Origin: Brevundimonas sp.
Lineage (GTDB): Bacteria; Pseudomonadota; Alphaproteobacteria; Caulobacterales; Caulobacteraceae
Length of the DNA: 9,572 nt
Direction of reading: 5' to 3'
Assembly: GCA_015234495.1 (NCBI GenBank)
Contig: JADGMZ010000372.1
Coordinates: forward strand, 1 to 9,572
Shown here: piece by piece, positions 1 through 7,478 of the stretch
How positions within the stretch are numbered: the stretch's first letter is position 1
How the letters are laid out: each line of letters starts with the position of its first letter
Made by a program: the position numbers and the translations under genes
The notes under the pieces: generated by a model
Databases searched by the model: none
Told to the model about the DNA's origin: nothing
The model's input: the letters and a program-made list of their open reading frames with translations, nothing else

Positions 1-22
1 CAGTCGCCCTGAGGGTGATCGA

Positions 23-1057
23 ATGTCTCTGACCGACCTGAGCATCATCTATCTTCAGCACGAGGAGCAGCGGGCTGCTCGGGGGGAGATCGGAAAAGGA
101 CACCTCCGGAACCAGCGAGCCCACTTCAGGAACTACATCGCCCGCGCTCCCGATTTCCAAGGATCTACGCGTGGTCGCGAGGTGAAGCCGTTCACCAGCT
201 CGATCGGTCATTACAAGTTGACCAAGATCAAGCCGTCGACGGTGATCCGCTTTCGCGACGCGCTCTTCGCGGCCGGCCTGGGCTACAAGGCTGTCCGCGC
301 CCACATCATCACGCTGGGGTCAGCCCTGGAGTGGGCGCGACTGCGCGATCTAGTCGCCACAAACGCAGCAAATAAGGTTCCGGTCGCTGCACCGACGAAG
401 CAAAAGGAAGCGCGGGTGACGCCGCCGTCGAAAGCGGCGATCATGGAGGTGCTGCGAGCGTCCCCGCCAGAACTCGCCGAGATCATCCTGTTCTCGGCTT
501 GCACTGGGCTGCGGGCCGGCGAATTGCGCTGCCTCCGCTATCGTCACATCGATTTGGAGAAGCTGACCGTCCGGGTGAAAGTCGCATTGGAGATCGACGA
601 CACCGAAGGCCCGCCCAAAAGCCAGGCCGGCTACCGCACGATTCCCATCGGTGCCGACTTGGCCGGGCGCCTCCTAAAACGCAAGACATCAGCGGGCGCC
701 AACGGGAAGAGCCTCGTCTTCCCCAACGACAAGGGTGGCTACATCTATCGTGGTTCGCTGCTCAAGCAGTTGAACAAGGTCACCGCCGGCCTCGGCTGGC
801 TTGCGGCCGGTGAAGTCGAACTCGACGCTGACGAAGACGAAGAGGACGACGGCAACACGCGGTTCACATGGCACGCGTTGCGCCACTACGCCATCTCCTC
901 CTGGATCGCTGCTGATTTCAATCTGAAGGCCGTGCAGGTCTACGCCGGCCATGCCGACGTGAACACGACCTGGAACCGTTATGGGCATCTCTTCCCCCAG
1001 GAAGACCAGTCCGTTAAGATGGCCTCGGCCTCGGCGGACATCATCGCGATCGTCTAG
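23..1057 (+). CDS. Tyrosine recombinase / phage-type integrase
   Basis: A 344-residue site-specific recombinase that cuts and rejoins DNA through a 3'-phosphotyrosine intermediate, presumably integrating and excising the element it sits on. An N-terminal helical core-binding (SAM-like) domain occupies about residues 1-115 and the catalytic domain about 133-330. All expected active-site residues are present: R164 (TGLRAGEL), K199 (PPKSQAGYR), H284 and R287 (WHALRHY), H310 (AGHADV) and the nucleophile Y320 (NRYGHLF). An acidic stretch (residues 265-277) sits just before the HxxR motif. The ATG at 23 has GAGG at 11-14 about 8 nt upstream and is a reasonable start, but the frame stays open to the window edge and no separate arm-binding domain is visible, so the true start could be further left. 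The gene points towards the tRNA fragment downstream. Product call is firm; the 5' end is less so. Confidence 0.93.
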   Translation: MSLTDLSIIYLQHEEQRAARGEIGKGHLRNQRAHFRNYIARAPDFQGSTRGREVKPFTSSIGHYKLTKIKPSTVIRFRDALFAAGLGYKAVRAHIITLGSALEWARLRDLVATNAANKVPVAAPTKQKEARVTPPSKAAIMEVLRASPPELAEIILFSACTGLRAGELRCLRYRHIDLEKLTVRVKVALEIDDTEGPPKSQAGYRTIPIGADLAGRLLKRKTSAGANGKSLVFPNDKGGYIYRGSLLKQLNKVTAGLGWLAAGEVELDADEDEEDDGNTRFTWHALRHYAISSWIAADFNLKAVQVYAGHADVNTTWNRYGHLFPQEDQSVKMASASADIIAIV

Positions 1058-1073
1058 ATCGGCGAGGAGCATT

Positions 1074-1111
1074 TCGGGAGCAAATCGGGCAGCGCTCCGG
1101 TTAACTCCCGA
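1074..1111. repeat. Inverted repeat between int and the att site
   Basis: Perfect 7-bp arms TCGGGAG (1074-1080) and CTCCCGA (1105-1111) are separated by 24 nt, just after the integrase stop. The same interval holds a direct repeat CATTTCG at 1070-1076 and 1140-1146. These could be a weak transcription-end hairpin (there is no T-run) or arm-type recombinase sites beside the crossover core. Such short repeats can arise by chance. Confidence 0.3.
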
Positions 1112-1165
1112 GATTCCCCAACATTTTCATAGCCGAATACATTTCGCCGAAGTGTAGACCAGAGG

Positions 1166-1210
1166 CTACGAATCTGAGGGTCGGACGTTCGAATCGTTCC
1201 GGGCGCGCCA
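1166..1210 (+). other. tRNA-Arg 3' fragment, putative attachment-site core (attR-like)
   Basis: The 3' portion of a tRNA gene folds correctly. The anticodon loop CTACGAA (1166-1172) reads ACG (Arg). The 3' anticodon strand is TCTGA (1173-1177) and the variable loop GGGTC (1178-1182). The T stem is GGACG/CGTTC (1183-1187, 1195-1199) around the T loop TTCGAAT (1188-1194). The 3' acceptor strand is CGGGCGC (1200-1206), then discriminator G1207 and encoded CCA (1208-1210). The 5' half is missing: no GCGCCCG acceptor strand occurs in the roughly 100 bp upstream, and the bases before the loop (AGAGG, 1161-1165) do not pair fully with TCTGA. tRNA identity therefore breaks at about the anticodon loop. 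A T-run (1211-1215) follows CCA, as after an intact tRNA gene. Inferred: the crossover segment left on the element's right side. Confidence 0.82.
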
Positions 1211-1511
1211 TTTTTCCTTATCCGACGCATAGCCAAGGCCGGAGCTTACCTGGCGGCGCGACTCTGCCTGTAATACGCGCGGCGGTCTCGCAACCCGCCT
1301 TCGGAACGGCTCCGCTATGCGCTGCGCGAAAGTCTGATGCTCTCTGGCCAGGTGACAGCCCGCGTCTGACTCAGGTCGGCCGCTCGCAAGCCCCCTTTGC
1401 TGCACGAGACGCCGCAAACCCCATGGGTCCGAAAGGCGATGCGGGGAGCCCGTTGCCAGTCGGCTTCCCAGATGCGAGACCCGACCTGTCTTGGCCGCAG
1501 CGGGTTCGGGG
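1211..1511. other. Intergenic region, no convincing gene
   Basis: About 300 bp lie between the tRNA fragment and the LacI-family gene. It begins with TTTTT (1211-1215), probably the old tRNA terminator. No reading frame here has a recognisable product; those on the - strand that enter the tRNA are spurious. One half-copy of the operator, TGACAGC, lies at 1353-1359 without its partner. I could not pick out a convincing promoter for the regulator. This is probably the chromosomal flank that originally followed the tRNA, plus the regulator's leader. Confidence 0.5.
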
Positions 1512-2576
1512 ATGGCGGGGGTAACGATCTATGAAGTGGCCGCCCGGGCGGGCGTTTCGATCAAGTCCGTCTCCCGCGTTCTCAACGGCGAGGCCAATGT
1601 CAGCGAGGCGCTGAAGAAGAAGGTCGAGGCCGCGGTAGCGGAACTGGGCTATCGCCGCAGCCTTTCAGCGCGTTCGCTCGCCGGTTCGGCGTCGTCCATC
1701 ATCGCGGCCCTGGTCGACGCCAAGCTGACCATCGAGCATTGGCGCAGCGGGCGAGGCAACGACTACCTGAGCCGGCTCGAACTGGGTCTGCTGATCGAGT
1801 GCCGTCAGGCCGACCACCACCTGATGGTCGAGCTTGTCGATTATGACGCTCCCACCCTGCGGCAGGACCTGTCGAGCCTTCTGTCCGCCATCCGCCCGCA
1901 AGGCGTGGTGCTGACGCCTCCGAACTCGGACAACGACGTGGTCCTGGAGGTGCTCGACGCGATGGCGGTCCCCTACGCCCGCATCGGGCCGGAGACCGCC
2001 CCGGACCGCGGGATACGCATCCGCATGGACGACGCCGGCGCGGCCGAGCAGATCACCGGCCACCTGCTCGATCTGGGTCACGTCGATCTGGCCTACATCT
2101 CGGGCCCGGCCGCCTATTCGGCCAGCCGGCTGCGGCGGGTCGGGTTCGAGACGGCGCTGCGCCGTCGGGGCCTGGCGACCCGACCAGAGTGGGTGGCGGA
2201 AGGGCAGTTCACCTTCGGATCCGGCCTGGAGGCGGCCGAGCGCCTGCTGGCGGCCCCGCACCGGCCGACAGCGATCTTCGCCGCCAACGACGACATGGCG
2301 CTGGGGGTGCTGCAGGCCGCCGCCGCCGCCGGGCTGAGCGTGCCGCGCGACCTGTCGGTGGCGGGCTTCGACGACACGCCCAGCGCCTTGTTCAGCACGC
2401 CGCCGCTGACCACCATCCGCCACCCGGTGGCGGAGATGGCGGCCGCCGCGGCGCAACGTCTCGTTCCGCTGCTGAAGTCGCGACTGGATCCCGGAGAGGG
2501 CCTGGAGGAGACGACCGTCCCCCACGCCCTGATCATTCGGGGATCCACGGCGCCGCCGGCCAAGCCTCTGGCTTGA
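1512..2576 (+). CDS. LacI-family transcriptional regulator of the beta-glucan locus
   Basis: A 354-residue one-component repressor. The N-terminal helix-turn-helix covers about residues 4-25 (VTIYEVAARAGVSIKSVSRV), followed by NGEANVSEALKKKV and the hinge helix with L56 (SARSLAGSAS), the leucine that in this family wedges into the operator's central CpG. Residues about 62-340 form the periplasmic-binding-protein-like ligand domain, with IFAANDDMALGVLQAA and LSVAGFDDTP typical of the family. The ATG at 1512 is preferred because it places MAGVTIYEVA right at the domain start; a TTG at 1491 would add seven residues. The Shine-Dalgarno is weak (GCGGG at 1500-1504). The gene stands directly upstream of the GH3 gene on the same strand, and a perfect palindrome begins at its stop codon, so it very likely controls that gene. 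The inducer is unknown; a beta-glucoside or glucose is inferred from the neighbours. Confidence 0.93.
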   Translation: MAGVTIYEVAARAGVSIKSVSRVLNGEANVSEALKKKVEAAVAELGYRRSLSARSLAGSASSIIAALVDAKLTIEHWRSGRGNDYLSRLELGLLIECRQADHHLMVELVDYDAPTLRQDLSSLLSAIRPQGVVLTPPNSDNDVVLEVLDAMAVPYARIGPETAPDRGIRIRMDDAGAAEQITGHLLDLGHVDLAYISGPAAYSASRLRRVGFETALRRRGLATRPEWVAEGQFTFGSGLEAAERLLAAPHRPTAIFAANDDMALGVLQAAAAAGLSVPRDLSVAGFDDTPSALFSTPPLTTIRHPVAEMAAAAAQRLVPLLKSRLDPGEGLEETTVPHALIIRGSTAPPAKPLA

Positions 2577-2601
2577 CAGCGCTGTCATCCGCCGCGCTAA
2601 T
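2573..2601 (+). promoter_or_regulatory. Promoter for the GH3-MFS operon
   Basis: TTGACA at 2573-2578 is a perfect -35 box. After a 17-bp spacer, GCTAAT (2596-2601) matches four of six bases of TATAAT and begins with the GCTA typical of Caulobacter housekeeping promoters. Transcription would start near 2608, giving a leader of about 68 nt. The -35 box overlaps the last codons of the regulator gene, and the palindrome at 2574-2587 covers most of the -35 box and half of the spacer, so a bound repressor would block RNA polymerase. Confidence 0.7.
2574..2587. promoter_or_regulatory. LacI-family operator palindrome TGACAGCGCTGTCA
   Basis: A perfect 14-bp inverted repeat with a central CpG, the classic architecture of LacI-family operators, where the hinge helices insert at the central step. 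It starts exactly at the TGA stop codon of the LacI-family gene and overlaps the -35 element of the next gene's promoter. The cognate regulator is most simply the adjacent one; this pairing is inferred from position. Confidence 0.8.
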
Positions 2602-2606
2602 AGGCT

Positions 2607-2652
2607 GAGCCGGTCGCCGGCGCGGGCTCTCGATCCCGCTCGCGACCGAGAG
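2607..2652 (+). other. Two overlapping hairpins in the GH3 leader
   Basis: GAGCC (2607-2611) can pair with GGCTC (2625-2629). CTCTCG (2627-2632) can pair with CGAGAG (2647-2652), with a 14-nt loop. The arms share bases 2627-2629, so the two stems exclude each other. The first begins about where transcription should start. There is no T-run after either stem and no leader peptide was recognised. They may only affect mRNA stability, or may be chance in GC-rich DNA. Confidence 0.3.
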
Positions 2653-2663
2653 TCGCCTTCAGC

Positions 2664-2668
2664 TGGAG
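2664..2668 (+). promoter_or_regulatory. Ribosome binding site of the GH3 gene
   Basis: TGGAG lies 7 nt before the ATG at 2676 and supports that start, which is followed immediately by a signal peptide. Confidence 0.7.
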
Positions 2669-2675
2669 TCCGCCC

Positions 2676-5174
<2,499 letters not shown>

Positions 5175-5188
5175 CCGCTTCGCGCTTG

Positions 5189-5220
5189 CGCCGGAGCGGG
5201 CGGACGCGAAAGCTCCGGCG
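5189..5220 (+). other. Hairpin abutting the transporter start codon
   Basis: CGCCGGAGC (5189-5197) and GCTCCGGCG (5212-5220) form a perfect 9-bp stem with a 14-nt loop. The stem ends at the base before the ATG at 5221. The only GGAG upstream (5193-5196) is inside the 5' arm, about 24 nt away, and no normal Shine-Dalgarno lies between stem and start. The stem could tune translation of the transporter relative to GH3, or act as a stability or processing element within the operon mRNA. It is not a terminator: there is no T-run and the next gene starts at once. Confidence 0.5.
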
Positions 5221-6465
5221 ATGACCAAGGCGAACGAGAATCAGGCCGGCGCACCCGGCCCGGCGCCGGTGAGCCGGCCCTTTCTGGGGCTGTTCGCCCT
5301 CGCTCATCTCGGCGCCTTCATCGCCTTCGTGCCCATGCTCAACCTGCTCCTGCCCCTCAAGGCGGAGTTGATCGATCCGGCCGGCAAGGCCGTCCTCCTC
5401 AGTCAGGTGATGCTGTGGGGCGCGGTGGCCGCGGCGGTGACCAATCTGGCCGCCGGCGCCCTCAGCGACGCGACCCGCGGGCGGTTCGGGAGGCGGCGGC
5501 CGTGGATCGTCGTCGGCGCCCTTGCCGTGGCCGGGGCGCATGGCCTGGTCTTCGCCGCCAGCACCGCCCAGCAGTTGCTCGTCGCCGTCCTGGTCTTCCA
5601 GGCCGCAGTGAATGTGATGTTCGGGCCGCTGAACGCCGTGCTGCCCGACGTGGTGCCGGGCCGCCAGAAGGGTCTGGCGGCGGCTCTGGCCGGTCTCGCC
5701 CTGCCGGGCGCCGGCCTCTTCACCGCCGGCGTTCTGGCGGTGGCGCTGGCCCGACTGGACCATCGCTTCCTCGTCGTGGCCCTGGCCGTGCCTCTCCTGG
5801 TTCTCCCCTTCGCCCTGCGCCTGCGCGAGCCGCAGCGGCCGGTAGCCGGCGCCCGGCGTGGCCTGCCGTCGCTCACCGCCCTGACCGACCGCGACTTCCT
5901 GATGGCCTTCGCCTCCCGTCTGCTGGTCCAGGTCGCCATCACCTTCAACGTGCTCTACCTGCTGTTCTACCTGCAGGAGACGGCCCGGCTGGGCCCCTTC
6001 GCCGACCTGCGGCCGGAGGCGGTGCTGGGCGGCCTGCTGGGGGTGAGCACGGCGGTCTCGCTGGCGGCGGGGTTCATGGGCGGGATCCTGTCCGACCGGC
6101 TGCGGCGGCGGCGGCTGTTCGTCACCGCGGGCGGGCTGGCCATGGCCGGCGGCGCGGCGCTTCTGGCGGCGGCCCCCGGCTGGCCGGGGCCTCTGGTCGC
6201 CCAGCTGCTCTTCGGACTCGGCCTGGGCCTGTACTCGACGGTCGACACCGCCCTTGTGGCCGAAGTCCTTCCAGACCCGCGGGCCGCCGGCCGGGATCTG
6301 GGCCTCATGAACGTGGCCATCACCGCGCCGCAGGTGCTCGCGCCGCTGCTGGGGCTGGGGCTGCTGTCGCTCTCCGGCGGCGACTTCCGGTGGATCTACG
6401 CCGCCTCGGCCCTGTTCGCCCTGTTCGGCGGTCTGGCCGTCGCCGGAATCCGCCGCGTGCGCTGA
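5221..6465 (+). CDS. MFS sugar transporter (GPH / SLC45-like)
   Basis: A 414-residue, 12-helix major facilitator protein of the inner membrane, probably importing glucose or short beta-gluco-oligosaccharides with H+ or another cation. Diagnostic segments are GALSDATRGRFGRRRPWI (79-96), the loop 2-3 motif common in sugar/cation carriers of the GPH and SLC45/sucrose groups; its counterpart GGILSDRLRRRRLF (287-300) in the second half; and YSTVDTALVAEVLPD (338-352) followed by GRDLGLMNVAITAPQVLAPLLG, typical of the same group. The ATG at 5221 is chosen because the polar 20-residue N-terminus leads straight into helix 1. The frame is open further upstream, but only inside the GH3 gene. It follows GH3 by 46 bp and is probably cotranscribed from the operator-controlled promoter. 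The true substrate is inferred from the neighbours alone. Confidence 0.88.
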   Translation: MTKANENQAGAPGPAPVSRPFLGLFALAHLGAFIAFVPMLNLLLPLKAELIDPAGKAVLLSQVMLWGAVAAAVTNLAAGALSDATRGRFGRRRPWIVVGALAVAGAHGLVFAASTAQQLLVAVLVFQAAVNVMFGPLNAVLPDVVPGRQKGLAAALAGLALPGAGLFTAGVLAVALARLDHRFLVVALAVPLLVLPFALRLREPQRPVAGARRGLPSLTALTDRDFLMAFASRLLVQVAITFNVLYLLFYLQETARLGPFADLRPEAVLGGLLGVSTAVSLAAGFMGGILSDRLRRRRLFVTAGGLAMAGGAALLAAAPGWPGPLVAQLLFGLGLGLYSTVDTALVAEVLPDPRAAGRDLGLMNVAITAPQVLAPLLGLGLLSLSGGDFRWIYAASALFALFGGLAVAGIRRVR

Positions 6466-6478
6466 CCGGCAGCGTCAG
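6462..6478. repeat. Small inverted repeat joining two convergent stop codons
   Basis: CTGAC (6462-6466) and GTCAG (6474-6478) form a 5-bp stem with a 7-nt loop. Each arm contains the stop codon of one of the two converging genes, TGA at 6463-6465 (+) and 6475-6477 (-). Only 9 bp separate the genes. There is no T-run on either strand, so it is at best a weak bidirectional transcription end and may be chance. Confidence 0.3.
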
Positions 6479-7443
6479 TTCGCCGGCGGGTTCATCCGCC
6501 TCAGCCAGGTGCGCACGAAAAGGCCCGACGGGCTGATCATCGTCTCGTCCCAGCCGCCTTCGCCTGCCGCGCCGGGCCTCAGGGCCGCGGAGGTTTCGTC
6601 CTTGTCGGTGATCGACCAGTTCAGGCTGCCAAGGCCGTTCGTCTCCATGAAGTCCCACCACAGGGCGGTCTCTTCCCGGTCCAGAATCCCGTCCCCCGTC
6701 GCCTCGCTGGTTCCCCACTCGGTGACGAACAGGGCGGCGCCCAGCTCCATCGCCCTGGCCGCCTTGTCGCGCAGCTCCTGTCGGTGGGTGCCTGCGTAGA
6801 AATGCAGGGTGTAGGCGACGTTGTCGAAGGGCAGGGGATCGGCCGCGGCGATGTCGACGTCCTGCGACCAGCTGGGCGTCCCGGCGACGATCAGATTGTC
6901 CGGGTCGACGGCGCGGATCCGCGGGATCACTGCCATGTGGTAGGGCCGGACCACCTCGGCCCAGGAATGGGTGTTGAGCGGCTCGTTGTACGTCTCGTAG
7001 ATCACGTTCGGCCGGTCGCCGTACTTCTCGGCGATGCGGGCGAAGAAGGCGGCGGCGGCTTCCGGCTCGGGCTCGTGCGCGTGCCAGTCGACGATCACGT
7101 ACAGGCCCTCGGCGATGGCGGCGTCGATCACCGCCTCGGCCTTCGCCATTTCCCGTTCCGGATTGTCGAGGTAGCCGTCGTGATGAACCGCGACGGCGGC
7201 GCGAACCACGGTGACCGACCAGTCGTCCTTCAGCCAGCGCACGGCGTCGGCGTTGTAGTACTGCGGCGCCCACTGGCTCCAGAACAGCGACATGCCGCGC
7301 AGCGTCACCGGCTCGCCGTGCTGGCCGACCAGCCGCGTCCCCTCCAGCCGCAGCTGGCCGTGGCGCTCCACCGGCGTCTCGGCCAACGCCGCCCCGGGCA
7401 GCAGTACAAGGACGGCGAGGGCGAACAGTCGTTTCAAGGCCAT
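6475..7443 (-). CDS. Secreted GH5 endoglucanase (cellulase, GH5_2-like)
   Basis: A 322-residue endo-beta-1,4-glucanase of glycoside hydrolase family 5. A signal peptide (1-21, cut after ALA) indicates export; the rest is a single TIM barrel with no carbohydrate-binding module. Expected residues are present: R81 (VVRAAVAV), D119-W120-H121 (VDWHAHEP), the acid/base E154 in YNEP (152-155), H214 and Y216 (LHFYAGTH), the nucleophile E242 in FVTEWGTS, and W276 in LNWSITDKDETSAAL, a signature of subfamily 2 bacterial cellulases. The early GMSLFWSQW segment (50-58) also fits that subfamily. It is the last gene of a - strand unit behind the TonB-dependent receptor (35-bp gap), suggesting it shortens chains that reach the periplasm or cell surface. 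Catalytic class is firm; the exact glucan (cellulose, mixed-linkage or glucomannan) is inferred. Confidence 0.95.
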   Translation of the reverse strand: MALKRLFALAVLVLLPGAALAETPVERHGQLRLEGTRLVGQHGEPVTLRGMSLFWSQWAPQYYNADAVRWLKDDWSVTVVRAAVAVHHDGYLDNPEREMAKAEAVIDAAIAEGLYVIVDWHAHEPEPEAAAAFFARIAEKYGDRPNVIYETYNEPLNTHSWAEVVRPYHMAVIPRIRAVDPDNLIVAGTPSWSQDVDIAAADPLPFDNVAYTLHFYAGTHRQELRDKAARAMELGAALFVTEWGTSEATGDGILDREETALWWDFMETNGLGSLNWSITDKDETSAALRPGAAGEGGWDETMISPSGLFVRTWLRRMNPPAN

Positions 7444-7453
7444 CTCCGTACTG

Positions 7454-7458
7454 CCTCC
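7454..7458 (-). promoter_or_regulatory. Ribosome binding site of the GH5 gene
   Basis: On the - strand GGAGG lies 10 nt before the ATG at 7443. A second GGAG (7444-7447) touches the start codon and is too close to work. The site supports the start in front of the signal peptide. Confidence 0.65.
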
Positions 7459-7474
7459 GGACGGGCCCGGTCCG
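7458..7474. repeat. Short inverted repeat between receptor and GH5 genes
   Basis: CGGAC (7458-7462) and GTCCG (7470-7474) flank a loop that includes the palindrome GGGCCC. The repeat sits in the 35-bp gap and shares its edge base with the GH5 Shine-Dalgarno. It may mark an mRNA processing or stability point between a strongly expressed receptor and a less expressed enzyme. It is short, so chance is possible. Confidence 0.25.
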
Positions 7475-7478
7475 CGCC

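Larger units (their letters stand above)
1..1210. mobile_element. Right end of a tRNA-integrated element (genomic island or prophage)
   Basis: Seen: a complete-looking tyrosine recombinase gene followed 108 bp later by a tRNA 3' end that has no 5' half. Known: phage-type tyrosine integrases often recombine at tRNA 3' ends; the incoming copy rebuilds the tRNA at one end and leaves a 3' fragment at the other. Inferred: the element extends leftwards beyond the window and 1210 is its right boundary. The int region has more A-rich stretches and less uniform G/C-ending codons than the sugar genes to its right, which fits a separate origin. Only int is visible, so phage, integrative conjugative element and simple island cannot be told apart. 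Confidence 0.72.

Noticed and set aside
1135..1210. A complete tRNA-Arg gene
   Set aside because: The T arm and 3' acceptor are perfect, but there is no 5' acceptor strand or D arm, and the anticodon stem fails at its two outer pairs.
1054..1417. Two - strand frames encoding ARNDSNVRPSDS- and APGTIRTSDPQ-like peptides
   Set aside because: These peptides are familiar artefacts of translating the antisense of tRNA 3' ends. They mark the tRNA fragment and are not genes.
1491..1511. TTG start for the LacI-family regulator
   Set aside because: It adds AAAGSG-type residues before the helix-turn-helix without a better ribosome site. The ATG at 1512 fits the family's usual start.
5415..6536. A 373-codon + strand frame overlapping the MFS gene
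   Set aside because: Its Arg/Pro/Gly-rich product has no membrane segments. The overlapping MFS frame has clear motifs and 12 helices.
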